A stretch of DNA of 12,433 nucleotides from Physocladia obscura (GCA_027596945.1 JADGJH010001027.1:1-12433), one strand, 5' to 3'. Shown: positions 1 to 8,156, counted from the first letter of the stretch. Notes: generated by a model not told the origin, from the sequence alone. Numbers and translations are program-made.

Positions 1-136
1 TTCGTTTTAAACCCTGTTGATAACAGCCAGATAAGGGTTCGAAGAGAGTGATCTTCGTCTTCAACTGCTGGGTGTGAGAAACTGGACTGATTAAAGCTGA
101 AATAAAAAACATGACAAAAACTATTGTAAAATGCAT
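1..136 (-). CDS. Secreted protein, N-terminal exon (partial, leaves window at left edge)
   Basis: An open frame starts at the ATG whose complement is at 134-136 and stays open to base 1 (45 codons plus one base). The first 23 or so residues are a textbook signal peptide: MHFTIVFVMFFISALIS, with a hydrophobic core at residues 4-16 and a likely cleavage site shortly after residue 20 (PVSHTQQ). The mature part visible so far has one Cys (residue 39) and is mildly basic. An in-frame stop lies upstream of the ATG, so this is a natural start. The family is not recognised. The product would enter the secretory pathway. It is transcribed away from the (+) gene at 588, so the spacer between them probably holds both promoters. 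The call rests on the signal peptide and open frame only; chance is possible because just 45 codons are visible. Confidence 0.45.
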   Translation of the reverse strand, partial: MHFTIVFVMFFISALISPVSHTQQLKTKITLFEPLSGCYQQGLKR

Positions 137-434
137 GCGTTGCAATTCTGTTGCGCAAATGAAACTCCCCTTCGGCAAGAATAGTACTTCCAGCTAATAT
201 CAAAATAAATATTGTTATCTGAAATAATTAGATGATTATGTTGCAACTAGAAGCATAGTTTAATTTTGGGAATTATCAAGAAAATTTGAGTCATTGCTGA
301 GAAATCAGTGACTCACTCTCTTTTTCTGCCGAATTCGTGATTAATCACTAATTAGATAAGAATAAAACCAATGAAGGCTGAAAAGAAGCATAGAAAAAGA
401 CTTAGACAGAGACTCGGCGAGAGTTATTGACTGA
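137..434. other. Intergenic spacer between divergent genes
   Basis: This AT-rich spacer has no convincing coding frame; a 28-codon (+) frame at 111-197 overlaps the left edge and is not supported. It holds a TGACTCA heptamer (309-315, the AP-1/bZIP consensus) and a perfect 12-bp palindrome GTGATTAATCAC (336-347), followed by another TAATTAG, the core bound by homeodomains. It sits between two genes transcribed away from each other, so regulatory content is plausible. None of it is demonstrated by sequence alone. Confidence 0.3.
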
Positions 435-449
435 AATAAACCGAAGCGA

Positions 450-504
450 AATAATAATAATAATAATAATAATAATGATAATAATAATAATAATAATAAT
501 AATG

Positions 505-548
<44 letters not shown>
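450..548 (+). repeat. AAT trinucleotide microsatellite, 33 units, in frame with downstream ORF
   Basis: Thirty-three tandem AAT units carry two A-to-G interruptions (GAT at 477-479 and 504-506), giving the order 9 AAT, GAT, 8 AAT, GAT, 14 AAT. In the frame of the (+) gene at 588 this reads as polyasparagine with two Asp residues, and the frame stays open from 435 through the repeat to the 588 ATG. In the other two (+) frames the units are ATA and TAA. On the (-) strand one frame reads polytyrosine with His. A TGA at 432-434 closes the frame upstream, so translation of the repeat would need a spliced 5' exon (an AG lies at 445-446). Confidence 0.95.
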
Positions 549-549
<1 letters not shown>

Positions 550-587
550 GGTCAAAGGTGAAAGAAATTGACGAGAGTCAACTAAAC

Positions 588-1292
588 ATGAGTGAGACGG
601 AGCATGGATTCGTGTTTCTGCAACGAATGTCAACTATCTCAACAACATTAAGTCGCAAAAATACAATTAGCAACACAACCACAGGCAACAGCGCAGCGAA
701 TAAATCGACAATGGCTGTACATCCGTTACAAGCACCAGTGCCGAAAGTGGCTAATACGGTAAAGCCAAGACAACCAATAGGGCCTGCCAAACCAGATACG
801 CCTATAATTTCCATTCCAATGCCCGCAAATCAACAGCAACAATATCTAAGTTCGCCACGAACCGATTTCAATGATACTAGAAAGCCGAATATATCGCAAG
901 TTCAACCAATATCTTCGCAAAATGGACGACAAAGATCGCCGTCATTTGGTGCTGCGGATGTTAAATCACCGGGTAATGGCCGGCCAAGAGCAGGATCATT
1001 TGGTGAGCCAGGTTCGCCAGGTAATCGTCCAAAAGCAGAATCATTTGGTTCGGGCAATGATGGAATGACTTCAGGCAATGGAAGACCGAGAGCAGGATCG
1101 TTTGGTTCAGGTGACAGTGGAAACTCGTCGAGTAGTTTTTCTTCTGGAAACAGCAGCAATTCATCGCGGAGTTTGTCTGTTGGAAATAGCGAAAATTCAT
1201 CGCGTTCAGTACCATCTATTTCTTCATCTACCAGACCTCTGATTTCTCGCCCTTCACCACTTTCAAATTCAGCTGTGCTGAATAATGAATGA
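588..1292 (+). CDS. Ser/Asn/Gly-rich low-complexity protein with repeated R-x-R-x-x-S-F motifs
   Basis: The frame is open to the TGA at 1290-1292. The first in-frame ATG (588) gives 234 residues, but the frame continues upstream to 435, so an earlier exon may exist. No globular domain is recognised. The N-terminal third is Thr/Ser/Asn-rich and contains a Pro-rich stretch (residues about 50-90, with KPRQPIGPAKPD) and a QQQQ run. The middle has four imperfect copies of a ten-residue unit of the type NGRPRAGSFG. The last 70 residues are mostly Ser/Asn/Gly, with SSRS motifs. Each unit contains R-x-R/K-x-x-S-F, the consensus of basophilic AGC kinases (Akt, SGK, RSK), so it is probably a multiply phosphorylated, disordered protein of cytoplasm or nucleus. 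There is no signal peptide or membrane segment. The stop is followed by a T/C-rich tract that could be the 3' UTR or an intron leading to the orphan exon at 1477. Confidence 0.55.
   Translation: MSETEHGFVFLQRMSTISTTLSRKNTISNTTTGNSAANKSTMAVHPLQAPVPKVANTVKPRQPIGPAKPDTPIISIPMPANQQQQYLSSPRTDFNDTRKPNISQVQPISSQNGRQRSPSFGAADVKSPGNGRPRAGSFGEPGSPGNRPKAESFGSGNDGMTSGNGRPRAGSFGSGDSGNSSSSFSSGNSSNSSRSLSVGNSENSSRSVPSISSSTRPLISRPSPLSNSAVLNNE
921..1106 (+). repeat. Four degenerate 27-30 bp coding repeats (unit N-G-R-P-R-A-G-S-F-G)
   Basis: Copies lie at 921-950, 975-1004, 1023-1049 and 1077-1106. The encoded units are NGRQRSPSFG, NGRPRAGSFG, NRPKAESFG and NGRPRAGSFG. The second and fourth proteins are identical although their DNA differs at several third positions (for example GGC CGG CCA against GGA AGA CCG). 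This suggests selection on the peptide rather than a recent duplication. Spacers are 17-27 bp in whole codons. Confidence 0.9.
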
Positions 1293-1476
1293 TAAAAATG
1301 ACTCAGTACTCATTATTTCCCTTTTCTTTCCTTTCTTTTTTTTCTCTCATTCGTTTGCCAAAGATTCGAACAAAAGTATTATAGAAATAAGAAAGAATTC
1401 ATTTGATAATTTTTTTATCGTACCCCCCATCTAGTAATTTTTGTTTGATTTGACCCTTGTGCAACTGAATTTGTAA

Positions 1477-1728
1477 TACTTTTGTTTTCTTATTGCTTGT
1501 TTTTCTTTTGCAAATGTCGGTGCTGCTTTATCTACTGACAATTTTCGTTTTCTCAAACCAAATCTCAACAACCTGTCGTATGTTGGCAAATATCTTGAGT
1601 CATACGAAGATCGAGATGTTCTCGCGTTTCTTAAATCGATTAATATCGAATCTGGCGGAAGTGTCACCCTTTCAGTCGCGTATCGTGAGAAACTCAAAAA
1701 AGCTCTTCGCACAATATTTGTAACTTAG
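1477..1728 (+). CDS. Orphan coding exon, probable 3'-terminal exon of a (+) gene
   Basis: One (+) frame is open from just after a TAA at 1474-1476 to the TAG at 1726-1728 and has strongly protein-like content from about 1510 on. It includes FRFLKPNLNNLSYVGKYLES, then charged and hydrophobic alternation, then YREKLKKALRTIF. Codon use is clearly coding-like. There is no ATG, and no AG acceptor lies between the upstream stop and the coding part; the pyrimidine-rich run ends TTTTGCAAATG where TTTTGCAG would be expected. It could be the last exon of the gene at 588, with an acceptor lost by mutation or base error, or an exon remnant. Past the TAG the same frame is open for a further 88 codons (to the TGA at 1993-1995), and an AATAAA follows at 1905. 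The family is not recognised. Confidence 0.4.
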   Translation, partial: YFCFLIACFSFANVGAALSTDNFRFLKPNLNNLSYVGKYLESYEDRDVLAFLKSINIESGGSVTLSVAYREKLKKALRTIFVT

Positions 1729-1904
1729 TCTCAGCCAACACAGCCAAAGCAAACAATCTCCAAAATTCTACTCGAAATTGCTGAGAACTCAAGCACACAA
1801 AAAATTAAATTATGCATTGCTGGGAACTTTTTCAGTGAACAACGCAAACTCAGCCTTCTTCAGCTGTTTCCTTCCAAGTATTTATGCCATCTCTTTAACT
1901 ATCA

Positions 1905-1910
1905 AATAAA
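1905..1910 (+). terminator. Poly(A) signal AATAAA, (+) strand
   Basis: AATAAA lies 177 bp after the TAG of the orphan exon, inside the open continuation of its frame. It faces a (-) strand AATAAA at 2041-2046, which is what convergent 3' ends look like. Confidence 0.45.
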
Positions 1911-2040
1911 GTTCCTTCTGATTTCAATTCTTGAGATTTTCGAAAGGTATTGTTTGCTATATCATCTAAATCTTAATGCTTCAAGCTCCTTTTGAAACTA
2001 GTTTCATTGCTGTGATTTTACTATCTGTTTTTTGTTTTTT

Positions 2041-2046
2041 TTTATT
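2041..2046 (-). terminator. Poly(A) signal AATAAA, (-) strand, for the CAP gene
   Basis: The complement reads AATAAA about 50 nt beyond the CAP gene's stop codon, a normal short 3' UTR distance. Confidence 0.55.
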
Positions 2047-2095
2047 CGTATACAATCTTAAATTAAACAATCATAATAAAAAGCATTCCGTCCTT

Positions 2096-3176
2096 TCAAT
2101 ATCCATTCCCAATAGAAATTTGTCCATTAGACAGGACATTTCCTGGATTTGAGTAATCACAATCAATAATGAAACCTCCTGAATTGGCGCAAGTCAGAAA
2201 TGCGCATCCAATCATGGATGATTGTGGAGCAATAACTTGTGAATAATGCCCCCATTTTGCAAATGTTCCCAAATCGGATCCGTTGTCTGTTTTTAAGTTG
2301 TTTGTTTTTTTTTTGTTTTTTTTTTTGTTGTAATTATGATTAATTCTTGTTCTTAGTGCTGTTTTTTATAATTTTTTTTATAAATACAATATTGGCATTC
2401 AGATATCCAACTGATTGAAGCGGCGACGACAGGATTCGGTGGCGGCTGATTATCGCTACTCCAATACCAATATAAGTTTTGGCCAACTGTTTTATCAAAG
2501 TATTGGGTTGGTGTCACAACGTGCTGCATATTACAATTGTCGCTTGCGCCAATCGATGCATGAATCTAATCGGGGAAGAAAAATATATATGCTGAACTTT
2601 CAAGGATAATTTTTTTCATATTCACCCATGATCCGTTCGCCAAAGCTTGATTCCAGACAAGTGGTGGCAAATACACATGGATTTGTTTTGAGACATATGC
2701 ACGAACAATATTGTGGATATCGATAACGTCGTTTGGCTCATTTCCAGACGGAGTGAATGCATTTGTGAGCTGTGAAATGTAGTTACAGTCCACCAAACTC
2801 GTCGGAGAAGTTGATGTTGTCACTTTTGTTGACGTTGCTGTTGGTTGAATTAGGTGAGATTTTGAAATTAAGATGTAGTCGGTACCGAAAGAGGCAATTG
2901 AAGATTTGTGAATCGTGGTTGTTCGTGTTAACTTTGCGGCCTGATTGCCATATAATAAATAAATAAATTATCGTTATATAAACATTTCTTACAGCAAATA
3001 GCTGTGGAAAAATAAAGATAATGAGATTAAATATTTTTTAAAAAATTTTCACTCACATTCAACACTCTCAAGTTACTCAAAGTCAATGTTTTTGTCAATG
3101 TGGACAGGTTTTCATTTTCGGTAGCTATTTCACGACTAGATGCTGTACGATTAATTACTATAGCCGTGTGAGACAT
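2096..3176 (-). CDS. CAP-superfamily (SCP/TAPS, venom allergen-like) protein, five exons
   Basis: Exons are 3176-3057, 3001-2993, 2940-2626, 2565-2388 and 2286-2096, all with GT..AG introns of 55, 52, 60 and 101 bp. Joined they give 270 residues. Residues 1-110 are Thr/Ser-rich linker. The CAP domain begins with DVIDIHNIVRAY (His119) and LPPLVWNQALANGSW, then GQNLYW (residues 176-181), SWISECQYY (Glu204), WGHYSQVI (His221) and a CAP2-like DCDYSNPGN (Cys250, with Cys235 and Cys240 nearby). Members are usually secreted cysteine-rich proteins, sterol or lipid binders or signalling effectors, and are greatly expanded in nematodes. Oddities: the GEN Glu is Gln177, the Trp usual after GHYTQVV is Ala, and the predicted N-terminus has no signal peptide, so a 5' exon may be missing. 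It is downstream of, and on the same strand as, the long gene. Domain assignment is firm; the first two exons are less certain. Confidence 0.85.
2993..3001 (-). other. Predicted 9-nt microexon of the CAP gene (Leu-Phe-Ala)
   Basis: Nine bases are flanked by TTTCCACAG on the 5' side and GTAAGAAA on the 3' side, and use of both sites keeps frame on each side. The downstream 52-bp intron is not a multiple of three, so keeping it would put the CAP domain out of frame. Direct splicing of exon 1 to exon 3 would also keep frame, so the microexon may be optional. Confidence 0.5.
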
Positions 3177-3204
3177 CCGTTTGACAGTTGTGGCTGTCGT
3201 CAAC

Positions 3205-3212
3205 TTTATATA
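3205..3212 (-). promoter_or_regulatory. TATA-like element upstream of the CAP gene
   Basis: The complement reads TATATAAA, with its near end 29 nt from the proposed ATG at 3176. This is a good TATA match, but it would put a transcription start almost on the ATG. So either the 5' UTR is negligible, the true start is elsewhere, or the match is chance. Confidence 0.25.
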
Positions 3213-3244
3213 ATCGTGGTCAGAATTTCACACCCTTCTTTCGC

Positions 3245-3270
3245 TTTTTTTTTTTTTGTTAAAAAAAAAG
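3245..3270. repeat. Poly(T)/poly(A) imperfect inverted homopolymer tract
   Basis: A run of T followed by GTT and a run of nine A lies between the long gene and the CAP gene. It could fold as a short hairpin, and its length is prone to sequencing error. No function is assigned. Confidence 0.4.
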
Positions 3271-3379
3271 TGTGATGCTTACTGTCTGTAATGAGTGGCT
3301 CTGCCTCTCGGTCGCTCCTGTTCTGATTGTCGTTGTCACCATGGCTTTCATTTTGACAGGTCTTTTCTTTCAAAAATTT

Positions 3380-3385
3380 TTTATT
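3380..3385 (-). terminator. Poly(A) signal AATAAA, (-) strand, for the long nuclear-type gene
   Basis: The complement reads AATAAA 114 bp past the stop codon at 3499-3501, leaving about 200 bp to the proposed start of the CAP gene on the same strand. Confidence 0.5.
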
Positions 3386-3498
3386 TGTTTCTCCAGAACT
3401 AACTTTCAAAGTCCGACAAAAATAATTATGGCACAAAAGGGAAAAAATGGAAATAAAAATTAAACAAAAAAAGGGATAAGTCAAAATCACCAATTAAG

Positions 3499-6400
3499 TC
3501 AACTCCTTTTAGACTTCAATGGACGCTCATGTTTTTCCTCAATGTCTTGCAAATCTATCAGATCTTGTTCAACTATAAGAATCTTGGCTTTCGATTTGCT
3601 GCGCTTTGAATTTAAACTCTTCTTGTCTGTATTGGATGACGGGTCAGTCGATTTGTTCGGTTTTACTGCCCCATTTTCCTCAGGTTGCACTACTTTTTTC
3701 CGCAAAAGACTTTTTGCCTCAACCAATTCAACTATAGGCTCAATTTCGTCAATGTCTGCAGGAAATCGTGTGCTTCGCTTCGATTTTAAGCTTTTTGTTT
3801 TTTCAACAGGTTCGTTGGGTTGAACAAGTTCAGATTCAATAGGTTCCTTGAGTGTATTTGTCTTCTCGGATATGGGCCGACCTCTTCTCCTTGGAACAAG
3901 TTCTTCGGGTACATCCAGTATTGTTTCTACAACATCATCTGCTTTTAAATTTTTCCATATTTTCTTCTTTGGCTCAATATCTTGGGATTCTTCAACAAAT
4001 TCCGGATATTCTTCTTCAACTTCCGACATCTTGCCACCTCGCTTCCGTTTTGTTCTATGCTCGTTAGCAGATTTCTTAGTTTCTAAACCAGCTGGTGCGT
4101 TCTTTAGTACTAGCTCAAAATTTTCTTCAACGCCAGATTTAGGTACGATTGGCGGTTCAGGTTGCGTTTTCGCTGATTTGGAAGCACTTGTCCGTGATTT
4201 TATAACTAATTCAGTCGACTCATGAATTTCTTTAGGCTCATTTGCAATATTACTTGATAACTGAGTCTCGACTTTTGGTACACGAGAAAATGCCGACGAA
4301 CCTGATCCTTCAGTTTGCTTGAAGCAATTCGAATGCGTTAATGTTTCAGAGGCCATAGTTCCTTTTGGAAGTTTTTTCTGATCTTCAACTTCAACGACAG
4401 ACTCAGTTACAGATCTTTTCCTTGATTTGCTGCGAAGACCTTTATTTTTGATTATTTTCTTAGCAGTTACCACCTTAACCACCTCAACAACTGCAACGGC
4501 ATTGGATGAATCGATAAGCGACTCATCCAGTTCAACCACAAAATCAATTGGTATTTCAGACTCGACTTGCGACATGGATTTCGAATTTTGAGATTGCTCA
4601 ACAGGATCTGCAGTGTCAGGTTTTATATTTTTCGCACGCGTGACTCTTTTCTTTTTGTTTCTCTTGAAGGTGACTTCCTGAACAGTTGAATTATTGGCAT
4701 CAACTGCGCCAGCCTGCTTGGTATCAACTATTCCTTCAAATTCTTGCTCGATTATAGTGGGTGCTGCGTCGTCAGAACCCTTTTTGGAAGAATTGTCTGG
4801 CAATTGAGCCGAATCTGTTGCTTTAGTACGAGCTACTCGCTTAACACTATTTACCATCCGAATTGGGCTGATAGAAGCAGTTGCAAAGTTTCTGATGATT
4901 CCAATTTCTGTTTTTTTGGTGGACTTCCAAGCACAGGTTCACCCTCATCTATAGCATTACTATTGGGATTTATGGTAAGATCAGTAACTTGATTTCGTAC
5001 TGCTCGCTTTCTTGTGTTTTTTCTGATTGAAGTTGACCAATGAAACTCTGAGCTATTTATTGGAGTAGCAGAAACGCTTAGAGCAACTTTGACAGATTGA
5101 TTTCTTGTCGAACTTCTTGAAAAAATGGTGGTTGAAGCCAGAAGCCAGATGTTTCGCAGGTGTGACAGAAGATGCGTCGACCAATTTAACTGCATCTCGA
5201 GACTCAAAACCTTCGACAAAGTCACACTGAGATTGCTTCATCTGAATTTCATCTACGATTGGCTCCATATGTTGTAATCTAGGGTTCTCGTCTGTCACAA
5301 CAACGGTTTCTTGATTGCCGTCTTCAGTGTTAGTTTCGCTTTCAATAAAGTCGATATCAACAGTCACTCTTTGCGCATTTTTCTGAACAGATGCAGATTT
5401 TGTAACCGCATGTGTAGGAATTTCGGCCATATTTTTCGCCAAAATTTTTCTACAATTTTTCGTTGCGATTGTTTTTACAGATGCAACTTTAACAGGTGTA
5501 ACGGGAATAACAAGCTCCTCAAACTCGATATTGTCATAAGCTGCTTTAGAATATTGTTCAAAGCGAGGCTCTTTGGCAACAGACTTTTCTTTTTCTCCCT
5601 TTTCTTTCCCCAAGATCGTCCAGTAACTTTATAAAATCTTTTGTTAAAAGCTCCGATTCTGTCTCAGCCACATCTGGCGTTTTAATAACAGTTGAGAGCT
5701 TTCGGGAGTTACTGCGTAATGAAACTGAATCACCGACTTCGACACTTTTTGTAGGACAACCAAAAAATTGAATAGTTTGGGTAGTATTCTTTCTCGCAGA
5801 CAATGCATTAGTAACCGCGTTTTTATTCTTTGGCGTTACAGACGGTATTGTATTGGCAACTGTCTCAGATTTGTTGATATCGATAACCATTTCAGTGGTT
5901 GAATCATTTACATACTGTGCGTCACTTGAATGAATAATATTTCGAGTAATTGAACTCTTTTTCGCATTTTTCAGAGATGAACATAATTCAGTTTCTTCAA
6001 TCTTTAACGGATTCTCAATTAGTTGCTCCAAAATTTTTTCGTCTGGTATTTCATATTCGGTATGAACGACCAATTTTTTAAATTCTCTGGGCGTCACAAT
6101 CGCAGTCGAAATAAAGCTGGCTCCGTTCGTTCTAAAACATTTCGTGGAGTTCCAACTTTGCTACAGTTAGACTCCAGTGGAACTCCAGTGCTACTTGCCC
6201 GTTCATTTTGGCTTTCTTGTTCGAAACTATTAGATCCTGCTTCAACTGCAATATCAGAAATATTTCGTAGATTCGGCTGCGTCACTCTCTTTGAACTTTT
6301 TTGCCACAAAACTGATTCGGAATCTCTGCAAACTTTTAATGGAGTCGTGAGGCTAGAACTATCGAAAACGCCGTTTGAATTAAACCCTGGCGCGTTTTCA

Positions 6401-8125
6401 TTCTTCGCTTTATTGTCTGAGATTTTTCTTGGAGTTGTAGTGTTTCTTGTACTTTTACGCGATGAAACTGATTTAGCCGCTTCTGTAACTTTGATCGCGG
6501 TAGTACATGCATTTTTCAGCATTTTTTGCATCAATTTGTTTTTAAGAGTTACCGGAGTCTTTGAAGTTGCAATATCTTTAACTGGTGTTTTCGAGGATGA
6601 TTCGACCTCACTATCAACACCAAGATCATAATTGCTTCAAACTTTTGATCTATGTGAGGAGAGGCAGTATTCTCTTCAAGAGGCGGATCATTATCAAGAT
6701 TTTCGTTCGCTCGGGCATGTTCAATCACCACGTTGACCGTCATTGTTTCATTGCCTTGTTTCGATTCAGTGATCGCAAAGTTATCATCTGAAGCTATAGA
6801 TTCACTGTTAGTTTCCGATTCAACAAAGTTTTTTGCTGGAATATTGTCGCTGACAAGTAAGATGCTTTTGCTAAGTAACTGATCTGAAACGGAAAGATCA
6901 GCTTGCTATGATTTAAATTAGATTGAAATCATAAAAGCTATGTTGAATCCCATAGCAAACCTTATTAATCATATTTTTCGTTATCGCATCATTATTTTGA
7001 ATTTTTGGTTCTCTTTCTTTTGTATCGACTTTACTTTCGCTTGAGAAAGAGTATTCAAGCGTCGCCTTTTCAACCCTTTCACCTTCGTCTTTCACAACTT
7101 CTTTTTTGAAATCTTTTCCGACTCCAGTGTCCAAGATAAGTGCGGTTTCGTTCAGTTTAACAATAAGTTCATGTTCTGATTTCTCGTTTATACTTTTCCG
7201 TTCAATTTCCGCTTCATTCTTCATTCCACCGTAGTTAGTTTCATATTGAGGTGTGTCATTTGTTTCAGCCGTTTTTTCAGCAGCACGAGTCTTCAAAATT
7301 GCGAAAGAGGAAGGCAAAACTATATTGAGCAGGGAACAATAGTGTGCTAGATTCACTTCGTCGTAAAAGTCATCAAGCATATCAAGTTGACCTGTGTCTG
7401 CTGTTATCCTTACAAAAGATGCAATCGTTGCGAAATCAAAACGGCTGTCATATTTTGGGTCTGGACTTTCGAGAATAGCTGCGGTAGTTGATTAAGTAAA
7501 ATTTCAAGTAAAATTTCTTTTAGAACAAGAAAACGAGATAATTTCTTTGTCACCTGTTTCGTTTCCAGTTGTTGATTCTTTTTCATTTCCAGTTAATGAT
7601 TCGTAATCTACATCCAGCCACTGGTCGTCAGAATTTGTTTGCTTGATAGCAGAATTAACCAATTTACCGTCGAAACCGACATATTTCTGTTCATGCCGCG
7701 GCGCAATTCGATTCAGCAAAAATTTCCGCAAGTTTTGAAGCAAATGAATTTCTTTCATTTGTTGTGGGTGGAGTTTTCTTGGCAACGGCCGATAGTACAC
7801 CAGCGCTTACCCGGCGCGCAGAAATTCGGCGAGAAGAAGTCCTTGTCTCTGATGGCAAAATAGCTCCAGTTGGTGTTGAAGGAACATTCGTAAAATCGTC
7901 AATTGATGACACTTCATTTGCGAAAGTGATTTCGTCCGGCTTCCCTAAACAAGAAGAATTCGAAATCTCAGCCACGCTTCTGCTTTTCTCAACAATGCCG
8001 GTGGTTTTGTAAAAATTTGAAACCCCGTCACCATCAACTAACGTAAATTTGAAAGCTTCTTTAAGATTTCGAATAGACTTCTTTGGCGATATTCGAACTG
8101 CTGGAATAGCTTTTGAGGAAATCAT
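3499..8125 (-). CDS. Long Thr-Pro-rich, basic, AT-hook-containing protein (probable nuclear/chromatin protein), interrupted by six frame changes
   Basis: Three exons are inferred: 8125-7554, 7478-6961 and 6905-3499, with introns of 75 and 55 bp (ACAG/GTGACA to CCGCAG; AAG/GTTTGC to CATAG). Together they give about 1,498 residues. Reading through needs single-base frame changes near 7694-7710, 6625-6636, 6098-6124, 5608-5611, 5120-5125 and 4885-4890; between them the frames are free of stops and continue the same composition. No globular family is recognised except perhaps a folded stretch at the start of exon 2 (about 70 residues, DPKYDSRFDFATIASFVRI). Elsewhere it is Ser/Thr/Lys/Glu-rich. 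It carries many Thr-Pro sites (KTPVK, VTPVK, VTPAK, VTPRE, GTPRN), recurring K-R-x-V-x-R units, KRKRGGK, an AT-hook core PRRRGRP, and three LKSKRS-like repeats at the C-terminus. This suggests a CDK-phosphorylated DNA- or chromosome-associated protein. The ATG at 8125 is preceded by an AG acceptor at 8150-8151, so it could be a trans-splice start or an internal exon. Confidence 0.65.
3874..3894 (-). other. AT-hook motif (PRRRGRP) within the long gene
   Basis: The seven residues PRRRGRP match the AT-hook core R-G-R-P flanked by basic residues, known from HMGA and other minor-groove AT-binding proteins. One clear copy is visible. It supports nuclear DNA contact for the long protein but does not prove it. 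Confidence 0.6.
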
Positions 8126-8149
8126 AGGACCGACATACGGCTGGACAAT

Positions 8150-8156
8150 CTAACAG
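8150..8156. promoter_or_regulatory. Shared CTAACAG / CTGTTAG: opposed 3' splice (or trans-splice) sites
   Basis: Read on (+), CTAACAG ends directly before the ATG at 8157. Read on (-), the same seven bases are CTGTTAG, ending directly before the leader of the ATG at 8125. Each ends in AG as an acceptor must. The pyrimidine tracts on both sides are weak. If both genes are SL trans-spliced here, their pre-mRNAs overlap; if not, upstream exons of each gene lie inside the other. Confidence 0.4.

Noticed and set aside
31..45. GGTTCGAAG resembling a tRNA B box
   Set aside because: There is no matching acceptor or A-box sequence in the space available, and the bases after it do not fit the T arm.
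424..633. (-) ORF reading a long polytyrosine run
   Set aside because: It is only the AAT microsatellite read on the other strand; nothing outside the repeat supports it.
1431..1712. (-) ORF of 93 codons and (+) ORF 1493-1723 of 76 codons
   Set aside because: Both overlap the orphan (+) exon frame at 1510-1728, which has clearly better protein character and codon pattern.
1717..1728. GTAACTTAG as a 9-nt intron that would bypass the TAG
   Set aside because: No spliceosomal intron is that short; readthrough, 3' UTR or base error are simpler.
3206..3493. (-) ORF starting with a hydrophobic, signal-peptide-like segment
   Set aside because: It starts at GTG, has no ATG, and occupies the 3' UTR of the long gene including its AATAAA. 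It was considered as a leader exon for the CAP gene, but no in-frame splice into it was found.
3542..4225. Several (+) ORFs opposite the long gene (also 4744-4992, 5311-5634, 6023-6631, 7764-8012)
   Set aside because: They are antisense shadows: Ser/Phe-rich complements of Lys/Glu/Ser-rich coding sequence.
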